DNA of 64,000 nt, from the NCBI GenBank assembly GCA_013791775.1, contig VMTE01000022.1:124001-188000 (forward strand), read 5' to 3'. This DNA is from Hyphomonas sp. (lineage in GTDB: Bacteria > Pseudomonadota > Alphaproteobacteria > Caulobacterales > Hyphomonadaceae). A program made the translations under genes and the position numbers. The notes below the pieces were generated by a model. That model had not been told where the DNA came from, searched no databases, and saw nothing but the letters and a program-made list of their open reading frames with translations. Below, piece after piece: positions 9,233 to 17,631 of this stretch (position 1 is the first letter of the stretch; every line of letters begins with the position of its first letter).

Positions 9233-9985
9233 CTACCCCAACGCCGTATCATGCGCGCTTGCCGCGCGGACGTAGTTTACGTCTTCGCGGCTTTTCAGGA
9301 AGTCGGCCATCTTGGTCTTGTCGGTGCGTTCGTCCCACCAGGTTTTCCAGGCGATGAATCCCCAGCCGGCATGGAACGCGAGCCCGACTGAAATCGCCAC
9401 CCAGCCGGGGATCGGGCCGATATGCGCGCGCCGGAAGAAATGCGCCCACGACGTCACATCGACCGGGTGGATCGCGATCTTGGCGAAATAGGCCGCGCCG
9501 AGGATGGCGAAGATATAGCCGTAATTGCGCCGCAGCCGGCGGCCAACACAGCGGATCATAGAGATGCGGTATTCCGGCTTCTCGTAATCGTCCGACAGGG
9601 CCGTGCCCCGGTCGAGCCGGATCCTCGCGCCCTCCCCCCGCAGGATCGGCACCATGAAGGCGATCTCCAGCACCCGCGCCCGGAACCGCCAGACATAGAA
9701 AAACCGGTAGCGGCGCGCTTCCAGCATCAGGAACACGACGCAGAGCATGCCGACCAGCACAATCGGAAACGGCGACGCCCGCTCGTTTGCGAACGCCACC
9801 GACAGGCCGATCCCGGTCGAGATCACCGCCCAGTTGGTCGTCTGGTCAAGGCGCTGGCGCCAGACCGTCGAGCGGTAAACCTCCGCGCGGTAAAGATGCG
9901 ACAGCGCCGTCACTTCGGAGGGTCCGCAGATACCCTCGGGCGGAATGACCATGTGGTCCGCTACGGTTTCGTCCAGCGTGTCCAT
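9233..9985 (-). CDS. DUF2270 domain membrane protein
   Basis: A 250-residue protein with the DUF2270 signature: SHLYRAEVYRSTVWRQRLD at about residues 29-47, then TTNWAVISTGIGLSVAF and ARRYRFFYVWRFRARVLE. Four hydrophobic segments are visible, at about 52-67, 73-88, 160-176 and 193-213. The molecular function of the family is unknown. It lies between the MoxR ATPase and the CoxE-like gene but on the opposite strand, so co-transcription is excluded. Confidence 0.8.
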   Translation of the reverse strand: MDTLDETVADHMVIPPEGICGPSEVTALSHLYRAEVYRSTVWRQRLDQTTNWAVISTGIGLSVAFANERASPFPIVLVGMLCVVFLMLEARRYRFFYVWRFRARVLEIAFMVPILRGEGARIRLDRGTALSDDYEKPEYRISMIRCVGRRLRRNYGYIFAILGAAYFAKIAIHPVDVTSWAHFFRRAHIGPIPGWVAISVGLAFHAGWGFIAWKTWWDERTDKTKMADFLKSREDVNYVRAASAHDTALG

Positions 9986-10029
9986 GTCCCGCTATGACTC
10001 AAAGAGGGCGGTTCGGAAAGGTCCGGCGC

Positions 10030-10797
10030 CTATTTCGCGCAATATCCGAGCGTCAGGATCGGGCTATAGCCTTCCAGCGCCTGGCGCACATGGCGCGAGT
10101 CTTCCGTGCCGTCGCCCGCGCGGATATCCGGCGCCAGCGCGCCGGCCCCGCCGGTGATCCGCGCGCGCCACAGCTTGTAGCGCAGGGCTCCCGGCGCATT
10201 GGTGAGCGCCGTCGCCCGGTCGAACTCGCCGAGGCGGCAATCGCGCATCATCCGCTCGGCCAGCACATGCCCGAAATCGGCGCGCTCGAAATCGTCATCG
10301 CTGAACCCGCTGGTGCGGCCCGGCTTTGACGGCCCGGCCAGCGTGAACATCAGCTCGATCAGCTGCGCGCGCTGGCGGCCATCCGGCGCCAGGTCGATGG
10401 CCGCCGCCATGATTTCCGGCCGGCCCATGTGCAGCGGTGCGGCGCTGTCCCGGGCGCGCTGGATGAACGTGTCCCAGCCATATTCCCGGATCGCCGTCTC
10501 GGCCGTGTGCTGCACATAGTCCGCCTCAGGCATGTCGACCGGCGTATCGCCGATCCGCTGGTGCCAGCGGGCACGGTCTGTCGCCGCGGTCAGTTTCAGC
10601 ACCAGCGGCGCAAACAGTGGCTTCACCCGCTCCCGCTTTTCCTCCGGCAGCAGCAGGGCCGCCGTCCAGGCCGCGTCCAGCATGCAGGCCGCCTCGCCGG
10701 CTGGCGGGCAGGCAAGCGCCTCCGCAGCCAGCGGCGCGGCCAATGCCGGCGCCGCCCACAGGCCCGCCATCAGGAGGAACAATCCGGCCAATTTCAT
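10030..10797 (-). CDS. Secreted protein of unknown function
   Basis: A 255-residue protein. The start at 10797 gives a clean signal peptide (MKLAGLFLLMAGLWAAPALA, cleavage near residue 20); the open frame continues upstream but lacks signal character. The mature part has a cysteine pair near its start (ACPPAGEAAC) and helix-rich segments (ATDRARWHQRIGD, YVQHTAETAIREYGWD) that could be degenerate helical repeats. I recognise no family. It is divergent from the CoxE-like gene, whose promoter must lie in the 121 bases between them. Confidence 0.65.
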   Translation of the reverse strand: MKLAGLFLLMAGLWAAPALAAPLAAEALACPPAGEAACMLDAAWTAALLLPEEKRERVKPLFAPLVLKLTAATDRARWHQRIGDTPVDMPEADYVQHTAETAIREYGWDTFIQRARDSAAPLHMGRPEIMAAAIDLAPDGRQRAQLIELMFTLAGPSKPGRTSGFSDDDFERADFGHVLAERMMRDCRLGEFDRATALTNAPGALRYKLWRARITGGAGALAPDIRAGDGTEDSRHVRQALEGYSPILTLGYCAK

Positions 10798-10918
10798 GCC
10801 CCCAGTCCTAGGCGCACCCCTGTGAATGCAACATGAGCAGTCAGTTTTCGCTGCGTCAGCTTGGACAGGGGCGAACAGGCAGGTTATCCTCAGTCTCGAA
10901 ACAGCACGGATAGGCCCG

Positions 10919-12100
10919 ATGTTCCTGAACTTCTTCAACGAACTGCGCGAAGCGAAAGTCCCGGTGACGCTGAAGGAATACCTGACGCTCATGGAGGCGA
11001 TGGACAAGCAGGTCATCAACATGGAGGTCGAGGAATTCTATTACCTCGCCCGCGCCGCGCTGGTGAAGGACGAGCGCAACATCGACAAGTTCGACCGTGT
11101 GTTCTCCTATGTCTTCAAGGGGCTCGACACTCTCGCCGACGCGGTCAACGTGCAGGACCTGCCGGAAGAATGGCTCCGCAAGATGACGGAGAAATTCCTC
11201 ACGCCCGAGGAGATGGCCGAGATCGAGGCGATGGGCGGCTTCGAGAAACTGATGGAAACGCTGAAACAGCGCCTCGAGGAACAGAAGAAGCGCCATGAGG
11301 GCGGCAACAAGATGATCGGCACCGGCGGCACCTCGCCCTTCGGCGCCAATGGCTACAACCCCGAAGGCGTGCGCATCGGCCAGGAGAAATCCCGCCACCG
11401 CCGCGCCGTGAAGGTCTGGGACAAGCGCGAATTCAAGAACTACGACGACAAGGTCGAACTCGGCACGCGCAACATCAAGATCGCCATGAAGCGGCTGCGC
11501 AAATGGGCCCGCAAGGGCGCGCAGGACGAACTCGACCTCGACCAGACGATCCGCAACACCGCCCGCAAGGGCTATCTCGACATCGAGATGCGCGCCGAGA
11601 AGCGCAATACGGTCTCGGTGCTCCTGTTGCTCGATGTCGGCGGCTCGATGGACCCCTATGTGCGGATCATGGAGGAGCTGTTCTCGGCCGCCAAATCCGA
11701 GATCAAGAACCTCGACTTCTACTACTTCCACAACTGCCCCTATGAGGGCCTGTGGAAAGACAACCGCCGCCGGATGAACAACCGCATCCCGACCTGGGAC
11801 GTGCTGAACAAATATCCGTCCGAGTACAAAGTGATTGTCGTCGGCGACGCCACGATGAGCCCCTACGAGATCACCTATGCCGGTGGCTCGGTCGAACACT
11901 GGAACGAAGAGCCCGGCGGGCTCTGGATCCAGCGCTTCGTCCAGCGCTACCCCCACCTCGTCTGGCTGAACCCGACGAAGGAAGGCGCCTGGGAATACAC
12001 CGGCTCGATCAAACTCGTCCGTGAACTGATCGGCCCCCACCGCATGTTCGAACTGACGCTCGGCGGACTGGACGAGGCGATGAAGGAACTGAGCCGGTAG
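10919..12100 (+). CDS. CoxE-like VWA domain protein (MoxR partner)
   Basis: A 393-residue protein; the start MFLNFFNELREAKVPVTL is typical of the family, so the longer upstream frame is rejected. The N-terminal half is helical and charged. The VWA domain begins near residue 230 with a MIDAS reading DVGGSM (D239, G241, S243), the glycine variant usual in CoxE-type proteins, and ends near 393. CoxE/MoxR pairs act in metal-cofactor maturation or complex remodelling; the client is unknown here. No CO dehydrogenase genes are nearby. Confidence 0.87.
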   Translation: MFLNFFNELREAKVPVTLKEYLTLMEAMDKQVINMEVEEFYYLARAALVKDERNIDKFDRVFSYVFKGLDTLADAVNVQDLPEEWLRKMTEKFLTPEEMAEIEAMGGFEKLMETLKQRLEEQKKRHEGGNKMIGTGGTSPFGANGYNPEGVRIGQEKSRHRRAVKVWDKREFKNYDDKVELGTRNIKIAMKRLRKWARKGAQDELDLDQTIRNTARKGYLDIEMRAEKRNTVSVLLLLDVGGSMDPYVRIMEELFSAAKSEIKNLDFYYFHNCPYEGLWKDNRRRMNNRIPTWDVLNKYPSEYKVIVVGDATMSPYEITYAGGSVEHWNEEPGGLWIQRFVQRYPHLVWLNPTKEGAWEYTGSIKLVRELIGPHRMFELTLGGLDEAMKELSR

Positions 12101-12110
12101 GCTGGTCCCC

Positions 12111-12195
12111 CTCCGGCCCTTCGGGCCACCCTCTTATCCTCCCCTGCGAAGCGGGGGAGGTGGCAGCCGGCAGAGCCGGCTGACGGAGTGGGCTC
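12111..12195. repeat. Composite intergenic repeat of three hairpins
   Basis: Three consecutive hairpins are visible: GGCCC-TTC-GGGCC, CCTCCCC with GGGGGAGG around TGCGAAG, and AGCCGGC-AGA-GCCGGCT. They fill the gap between the convergent CoxE-like and CBU_0592-like genes. The GGGGGAGGTGGCAGCCGGC-type module resembles a dispersed intergenic element common in GC-rich alphaproteobacteria. It may also terminate transcription in both directions. Confidence 0.6.
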
Positions 12196-12206
12196 TTTCT
12201 GCGCGG

Positions 12207-12467
12207 CTAACCCGGTTTCGCCGCCTTATAAATCCGCCACAGCGCGAACCCGCCAATCCCGATCCACAACACGTTGATCGCCACCGACGGCACCGCGCCG
12301 TGATAGCCGCTGTTGAGGATGAACCCCGCAGCACCGATCACGTTCATCCACTGGTAAGCCGAGCTGTCGCCCTTCAACTTGCCGGCCGAGAGCAGGACAT
12401 ACGCGCCGAGGATCAGGCTTGCGCCGATCCAGCCGGCCGTTTCGATCAGGAAAAGGGAAAGGGTCAT
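12207..12467 (-). CDS. CBU_0592-family small membrane protein
   Basis: An 86-residue protein with three hydrophobic segments. The family pattern ETAGWIGASLILGAYVLLS, SAYQWMNVIGAAGFILNS and VLWIGIGGFALWRI matches the CBU_0592-like domain of small inner-membrane proteins. Function is unknown. It lies 35 bases downstream of the acetyltransferase gene on the same strand. Confidence 0.75.
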   Translation of the reverse strand: MTLSLFLIETAGWIGASLILGAYVLLSAGKLKGDSSAYQWMNVIGAAGFILNSGYHGAVPSVAINVLWIGIGGFALWRIYKAAKPG

Positions 12468-12502
12468 GCGCGCGCCCTACCGCGCTGCGGACATTCCGGC
12501 AA

Positions 12503-13114
12503 TCAGCCAAAGCCATGCCGGGCCGCCCACTCGGCCCGCGTCATTTCCCAGACCAGGCTCGCCCGCGTCGTGCCGTCCGGGCGCACGCTCGTTACCTCCC
12601 CCATCCGGCGGAAGCCCAGCCCGTCGAGCAGGCGCTGCGTGGGCACATTGGTCAGCGCCGCCGTCTCGCATAGCAGGTCCAGCCCCAGCGTCTCGAACAT
12701 CCAGGCGAAGCTCGCCGCTGCGCCCCGCCCGCCGGTGCCCTTGCCGTGCAGCGACGGATGCAGCGCGCCGCCCAGTTCGCCGGCCGCCCAGTCCGGCCAG
12801 ACCTGTACATCCGAATAGCCGAGGATCTCTCCGCCCTCGCCTTCGCGCACGAACAACAGCCCGGCGCCCGCCTCGCGCTCGGCCAGGTGCTGGTCGATGA
12901 AGCCGGACACGCTGTCCGGCGTCAGCGGCCGGGGCAGCGTATAGATCGGCGCAAAGACCAGCGGGTCCGACAGCAGCGCGTGCAAGGCGGCCGCGTCGCT
13001 CGTCTGCGCCAGCCGCGAGTCGCCCATCTGCGTTGCCGCGCGAACGGCAGCGCGGATCGCAGCCGCCGTTTCCGGCGCGGCGGCAGTGCGGGTCAGGGGC
13101 AGCGCGTCAGCCAT
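12503..13114 (-). CDS. GNAT family N-acetyltransferase
   Basis: A 203-residue protein starting MADALPLTRT. The acetyl-CoA loop is represented by HPSLHGKGTGGRGAAASFAWMF (about residues 130-151), followed by ETAALTNVPTQRLLDGLGFRRMGE, typical of RimJ/RimL-like enzymes that acetylate protein N-termini or small amines. The N-terminal 35 residues are an extra Ala-rich extension. The substrate cannot be told from sequence. Divergent from the MFS gene with 93 bases between. Confidence 0.8.
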   Translation of the reverse strand: MADALPLTRTAAAPETAAAIRAAVRAATQMGDSRLAQTSDAAALHALLSDPLVFAPIYTLPRPLTPDSVSGFIDQHLAEREAGAGLLFVREGEGGEILGYSDVQVWPDWAAGELGGALHPSLHGKGTGGRGAAASFAWMFETLGLDLLCETAALTNVPTQRLLDGLGFRRMGEVTSVRPDGTTRASLVWEMTRAEWAARHGFG

Positions 13115-13207
13115 GCACCCATTGTCTGCCCCTGACGCAGTGTCAGGCAATCCCCTCTGCGGGAAATCCATTTGTGTGATTGACCCCCGCGCCCGGCCCG
13201 CCGAAAG

Positions 13208-14470
13208 ATGCCGCCGATGATGCCCGCTCCTCCCGCTCGCCCGCACGGCAAGAACGCCTTCTTTTTTGTGATCGTGACGGTCGCGCTCGACATGCTGGCT
13301 TTCGGCCTGATCATGCCGGTGGTGCCGTCGCTGATCCAGGAACTGGCCCATGTCCCGCCGGAAATGGCCACGCTCTGGCTGGGCGGCCTGGCGGCGACCT
13401 ATGCGGTGATGAACTTCCTGTTCGGCCCGGTCCTCGGCTCCTTGTCCGACCGGTTCGGGCGCCGGCCGGTCCTGCTCGCCTCGGTCGCCACGCTGGCGGT
13501 CGATTTCCTGATCATGGGCTTCTCGCACTCGATCTGGCTGCTGTTTGTCGGACGCGCCCTGTCCGGCATCTCGGGCGCCACCTTCTCCACCGCCAACGCC
13601 TACATCGCGGACGTCACCGATCCCAAGGACCGCGGACGCGCGTTCGGCATGATCGGCGCGGCGTTCGGGTTCGGCTTCGTGTTCGGCCCGGTGATCGGAG
13701 GGCTGCTCGGCGAAATCGGCCCGCGTGCGCCCTTCTTTGCTGCGGCCGGCCTGGCCACGCTGAACTTCTTCTACGGCTATTTCGTCCTGCCGGAATCACT
13801 GGCGCCGGAAAACCGCCGGCCGTTTGACATCAAGCGGGCCAATCCGCTCGGCGCCGCGCGCCATTTCTCGAAACTGCCGCAGGTCAGCTGGTTCCTTCTG
13901 GCGGCCGGCATCTTCTTCCTTGCCCACACCGTGTTCCCGTCGACCTGGGCAATCTACAGCGAGATCCGCTATGACTGGAGCCCGCGCCAGATCGGCTTCT
14001 CGCTGGGCCTCGTCGGCATCAGCGCCGCCGTGGTGCAGGCCGGCCTGATGGGGATGATCCTGAAACGGCTCGGTCCGGTGAAGACGGCGCTGCTCGGCCT
14101 CGGCATCAATGTCGTCAGCCTGCTCGCCTATTCGCTGGCGGTGCAGCCGTGGATGGTGTTCGCGATCATCCCACTCGGCGCGCTCGGCGGCGTTGCGGGG
14201 CCGTCGATGAACGCGATCATGTCGAGCGTCACGCCGGCCAACGCCCAGGGCGAGCTGCAAGGCGCGTCCTCAAGTCTCAATTCGCTGGCGATGATTGCCG
14301 GCCCGCTGGCGATGAACGGCATGCTGTTCGCGTTCACGCATGACGGCGCGCCGGTGCATTTTGCGGGCGCATCGTTCGTGCTCGCGGCGACGCTCACCGC
14401 GATCTCGCTCGTGCCGTTCCTGCGCGGCGTCCAGGTCAGCCGCGCCGCCTTGCCGGCCGGCACGGCCTGA
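13208..14470 (+). CDS. MFS transporter, TCR/Tet family
   Basis: A 420-residue, 12-span major facilitator protein. Motif A between spans 2 and 3 reads GSLSDRFGRRPVLL, and motif C in span 5 is GFGFVFGPVIGGLLGE, marking a drug:H+ antiporter of the TetA-like TCR type. Length matches the family. Resistance to tetracycline should not be assumed, since many chromosomal homologues have other substrates. The Pro-rich N-terminus may mean a slightly later start. Confidence 0.88.
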   Translation: MPPMMPAPPARPHGKNAFFFVIVTVALDMLAFGLIMPVVPSLIQELAHVPPEMATLWLGGLAATYAVMNFLFGPVLGSLSDRFGRRPVLLASVATLAVDFLIMGFSHSIWLLFVGRALSGISGATFSTANAYIADVTDPKDRGRAFGMIGAAFGFGFVFGPVIGGLLGEIGPRAPFFAAAGLATLNFFYGYFVLPESLAPENRRPFDIKRANPLGAARHFSKLPQVSWFLLAAGIFFLAHTVFPSTWAIYSEIRYDWSPRQIGFSLGLVGISAAVVQAGLMGMILKRLGPVKTALLGLGINVVSLLAYSLAVQPWMVFAIIPLGALGGVAGPSMNAIMSSVTPANAQGELQGASSSLNSLAMIAGPLAMNGMLFAFTHDGAPVHFAGASFVLAATLTAISLVPFLRGVQVSRAALPAGTA

Positions 14471-14487
14471 AACCCCGGCAAGCTGCC

Positions 14488-14763
14488 TCAGGTGCGCGGC
14501 TTCATCGCGAGGCCGAGGACAAGCCCCAGCACCCCGCCGCCGAGGCCGCCTTCAAGAAAGCTCTGCAGGTGGGCCATCAGGGCCGTGTCGCCGAGCAGGT
14601 TATCGCCAAGGCCCAGCTGCGCCGCGCCGAAATGCGCCGCCACGCCGCCGATGATGCCGCCGGCCACGCCGCCCGTCCCGCTGCCGCCCAGCAGGCGGGA
14701 AACGATCGGTCCGAACACGATGCCACCGAGTGCGCTGACGAGCAGCGGAATGTATTGTTCCAT
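14488..14763 (-). CDS. Small glycine-rich membrane protein
   Basis: A 91-residue protein with hydrophobic segments at about residues 5-25, 31-48 and 70-88, rich in glycine (GGSGTGGVAGGIIGG). It resembles small GlsB/YeaQ-like or Gly-zipper membrane proteins but has no certain family. It ends 17 bases from the convergent MFS stop. Confidence 0.6.
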   Translation of the reverse strand: MEQYIPLLVSALGGIVFGPIVSRLLGGSGTGGVAGGIIGGVAAHFGAAQLGLGDNLLGDTALMAHLQSFLEGGLGGGVLGLVLGLAMKPRT

Positions 14764-14908
14764 TGTGGAATCCCTTCCTGTTTCCTCCCATGAGAGCTCT
14801 TACGGCCCTTCACGAACGGCAACCTGGCGCAGCGTCACCCCGCGGTCCATCCCCTTCGCCCCTGCGGCGAGGATTGCCGCCGCCGCCCGAGTCGGCCAAG
14901 AGGGGCAC

Positions 14909-15439
14909 ATGGCGCCTCACCGACCTGCCCTCTTCCTTGACCGCGACGGCGTGATCAATCTCGACAAAGGCTATGTCAGCCGCGTCGAGGATTTCGAATT
15001 CATCGAGGGCGCGGCCGAAGCGATCGCGCGGTTCAACCAGCGCGGCTGGTATGTTTTCGTGGTCACCAACCAGTCCGGAATCGCCCGCAACTACTACACC
15101 GAAGACGACATGCACGCCCTCCATGCCTGGATGGAAGCGCGCCTCGCCGAAGCCGGCGCCCGGATCGACCGGATCTACCATTGCCCCTTCCACGAGGAGG
15201 GCGAGAACCCGCGCTACCGGAAAGACAGTTTCGACCGCAAACCGAAGCCCGGCATGTTGCTGCGGGCGATGGCCGACTTTCCCGTCAAGCGCGAGTCGAG
15301 CTTCCTGATCGGCGACAAGGAGGCCGACCTCGAGGCCGCCCGCGCCGCCGGCGTCGCGGGTTTCCTGTTCACCGGCGGCAACCTCGCCGACTTCGCCGAA
15401 TGGACCTTAGCCGGATTTGAGGATGGCCACCGGGGATAG
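14909..15439 (+). CDS. gmhB: HAD phosphatase, heptose-1,7-bisphosphate 7-phosphatase-like
   Basis: A 176-residue HAD enzyme. The nucleophile motif is FLDRDGVIN (D11, D13), motif II is VVTNQSGIAR, and RKPKPGMLLRA plus IGDKEADLEAA supply motifs III and IV. This is the GmhB/HisB-N subgroup that dephosphorylates heptose bisphosphate for LPS inner core. The zinc loop is degenerate: CPFH is present but the usual later CxC is replaced by SFD, so zinc binding is probably lost. The open frame continues upstream, but 14909 fits the family start. Confidence 0.75.
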   Translation: MAPHRPALFLDRDGVINLDKGYVSRVEDFEFIEGAAEAIARFNQRGWYVFVVTNQSGIARNYYTEDDMHALHAWMEARLAEAGARIDRIYHCPFHEEGENPRYRKDSFDRKPKPGMLLRAMADFPVKRESSFLIGDKEADLEAARAAGVAGFLFTGGNLADFAEWTLAGFEDGHRG

Positions 15440-15565
15440 GCCTGGACGGCGCACTTCCACCTTCGGCCTCAATGAAACTCACCCATTCGCAAGCCACGAG
15501 ACACTGGCAGCGGGCCAGCGTTCTGAATGAACAGGCTCTACGATAAGTGGAAGCCAATTCCTCAG

Positions 15566-16513
15566 TCAATCCAGCTCGTAGTCGGCAAGCCGTGCGGTGA
15601 TCTCATTGTATTGCATGGTTCCGCTCGCAGCATTGAGCTTGGCAGAGTAGAGGCTGGCGAGATAGGCTTTGTCCCAGTCCGACATTTCCGTGACATGATC
15701 GGTCTGCGCGCTGAACAGGTTGAGGATACTCGGGAAACCCGAAAGATCCGCGTCTGGATCGACGTCCGCCAGCGCTACGAACGCGAGGTAGTCGGACACT
15801 TGCGCAAGCGATAATCCTGCGGTCTGACTGGTGTCGATAACGATGATCACTCGCGAAAGCTGGCGGCTAACGTTTGACCGCAAGCGCGTTGCGTCACCTC
15901 GAACAATCGGCAGGTTAGTCGGAATGCCTCCTTGCCCGGTTCGCGGATCACCATCCAGCGGAATGCCATCCGCCCCAATCGTTTCAATGACCTGTCGCCA
16001 TCTGACAGGCCGGTCATTTGCGACAAATTCGCTCAGTGAATCATCGGAGCCGCTCGTGTCAGTTTTCGCATCTCCAGCAAAGCCGAACACCGCGCGATGC
16101 CGTTCTGCCATCTCCATGAGTAGTTCTTGTGGACGCGCCGTAGCGATCACAAGCAGGTTGGTACTGCATCCCGGCTCGCCGGTTTCGAGTCCCACGGCTT
16201 CTGCGCGAACCGAGATTGTATCTGCAATGAATTTCCCTTGCTGTACTTGCGGGCCGATTACTCCAACGCAAATCGGACTTTTCCATCTCGGGACACCGCG
16301 CGCTGCGCCTTGCCATCCCTGCGGCGCAATCTCTTGGACGAATGCCTTCGCTTGCTCTTTCCGGCTGCCAGTGACCACCACTGTAGGGTTACGCAATTCC
16401 GGCTCGACCGTCGCGACACTCTGAGTTTGGGCGTACGATTCAGCGAACAATTGGAGCGCCAAAGAAACTCCGACAACTGAGTATATGAAGGCGCTTCTCA
16501 CAAAGCGAATCAT
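15566..16513 (-). CDS. Exported protein of unknown function in an AT-richer islet
   Basis: A 315-residue protein; the ATG at 16513 follows a GAGG site and gives a signal peptide (MIRFVRSAFIYSVVGVSLALQLFAESYA). The mature part has VVVTGSRKEQAKAFVQEIAP, an isolated cysteine pair, and a C-terminal tyrosine-rich tail. VIVIDTSQTAGLSLAQVSDYLAFVALADVD looks like a Rossmann or hydrolase-type strand-helix unit. I cannot assign a family. Base composition is visibly lower in GC than the flanks, suggesting transfer. Confidence 0.7.
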   Translation of the reverse strand: MIRFVRSAFIYSVVGVSLALQLFAESYAQTQSVATVEPELRNPTVVVTGSRKEQAKAFVQEIAPQGWQGAARGVPRWKSPICVGVIGPQVQQGKFIADTISVRAEAVGLETGEPGCSTNLLVIATARPQELLMEMAERHRAVFGFAGDAKTDTSGSDDSLSEFVANDRPVRWRQVIETIGADGIPLDGDPRTGQGGIPTNLPIVRGDATRLRSNVSRQLSRVIIVIDTSQTAGLSLAQVSDYLAFVALADVDPDADLSGFPSILNLFSAQTDHVTEMSDWDKAYLASLYSAKLNAASGTMQYNEITARLADYELD

Positions 16514-16631
16514 TCCATTTTCCTCTTTTGACCTGTCAGATTGTCGGGTTCTTCGAAGAAATTGAGAATGAACCCTGACCTGAGATGCCAGCGCAGATGA
16601 CTTTTGCATCTGCGCTGACACGCACAGGATG

Positions 16632-16871
16632 TTAGTTTTCGTGTTGCCCACCACAACCCGAGCGCGCCCTGCATTGAGCTGCTGTCGGGCCAGGACTCGA
16701 ACCACCACCCTCCGCGATACATGCCGTATAGACTGCCATGTCGCAAATCTGCGTAACAGGTGGTTGCGGCTTGGCGCCCTTTGCGAACTTTGGATCACTG
16801 GCGGCGGCGGTCTGGCTAAGTCCGACCGCCAACGCTACAATAGCGGCTACAGCCGCCGCCGATGAAATCAA
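16632..16871 (-). CDS. Small secreted cysteine-containing protein, non-ATG start
   Basis: A 79-residue frame opening with TTG at 16871 and beginning ISSAAAVAAIVALAVGLSQTAAA, a good signal-peptide core. No in-frame ATG or GTG exists. An ATT at 16889 would add a basic n-region (AHPRK) and lies 10 bases after GGAG, so the true start may be that rare codon. The mature part has four cysteines (QICDM, TACIA, QCRAR, GCGG), which could form two disulfides. It lies 118 bases upstream of the 315-residue exported protein on the same strand. Function unknown. Confidence 0.45.
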   Translation of the reverse strand: MISSAAAVAAIVALAVGLSQTAAASDPKFAKGAKPQPPVTQICDMAVYTACIAEGGGSSPGPTAAQCRARSGCGGQHEN

Positions 16872-17120
16872 TTTTCTGGGGTGTGCAATGATGGTTCGAC
16901 TCCGAAAAGTTGGTGCTGTCGGTTGACAGCGTCGCTACTATAACGGGCATTCCAAGGGGGGGGCGTCAACTTAAAAGTTTTTCAGATGCAACTTCTTGAT
17001 CCGAGAAACCCAGCCCGAATCTAGCGCTCCATTCATTTTTTAGACATCCTTATCTGAAATGCAGAGTTGGGTTCGCGCAGCGGATCCCTGCCTGCCCGGC
17101 GTCCTAGAGCCCCCGGAGCT

Positions 17121-17558
17121 CTAAACCGCCTTCAGCGTCTTCGGGTCCATCCCGCCCATCCGGCAGACCTCCTTCCACTCCGCCGGCAGCACAGGCTGCA
17201 CGGAGAGCCGGAAGGAGGCGACGAGGCTCATGTCCTTGAGCTTTGGGTTCGCCTTCACGTCCTTCAGGGTCACCGGCTTCGGCATCGGCGCCAGCGCCCT
17301 CACGGTGACGCAGTCCCAGCGCGGATCGTCCGTGGACGGATCTGGCGCCGACAGCGCAGACACTTCCACGACGCCCACCACGGCAAGGCCCTGGTTGGAA
17401 TGATAGAAGAACGCGCGGTCACCCAGCTTCATCTCACGCATGTGATTGCGGGCGGTATAATTGCGCACGCCGGACCAGGGTTCACCGACATCGCCTTTCG
17501 CCACCTGCTGGTCCCAGCTCCAGGCGTCGGGTTCGGATTTGAACAGCCAGTATTTCAT
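17121..17558 (-). CDS. EVE domain protein
   Basis: A 145-residue single-domain protein. The EVE/PUA-like pattern is complete: MKYWLFKSEPDAWSWDQ, GVRNYTARNHMREMKLGDRAFFYHSN and a C-terminal RLSVQPV. EVE domains are readers of modified cytosine or other bases in DNA or RNA; stand-alone bacterial copies are widespread and their targets are mostly unknown. No restriction or modification gene is next to it here, so a defence link is not supported locally. Confidence 0.9.
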   Translation of the reverse strand: MKYWLFKSEPDAWSWDQQVAKGDVGEPWSGVRNYTARNHMREMKLGDRAFFYHSNQGLAVVGVVEVSALSAPDPSTDDPRWDCVTVRALAPMPKPVTLKDVKANPKLKDMSLVASFRLSVQPVLPAEWKEVCRMGGMDPKTLKAV

Positions 17559-17631
17559 CAGGCTTTCGGTCTCCTGCAGACATCGAATCGGCTGAAACCG
17601 GATGTAGGCGAAACCCGACGCGCAGGAAAGG

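Noticed and set aside
16660-16735. tRNA-like T-arm (GGTTCGAGTCC on the minus strand)
   Set aside because: The bases flanking the loop do not form a five-pair stem and no acceptor, D or anticodon arm can be built; it lies inside the small secreted-protein frame.
17121-17558. EVE gene as part of a modification-dependent restriction system
   Set aside because: No endonuclease, methylase or helicase gene is linked; stand-alone EVE genes are common.
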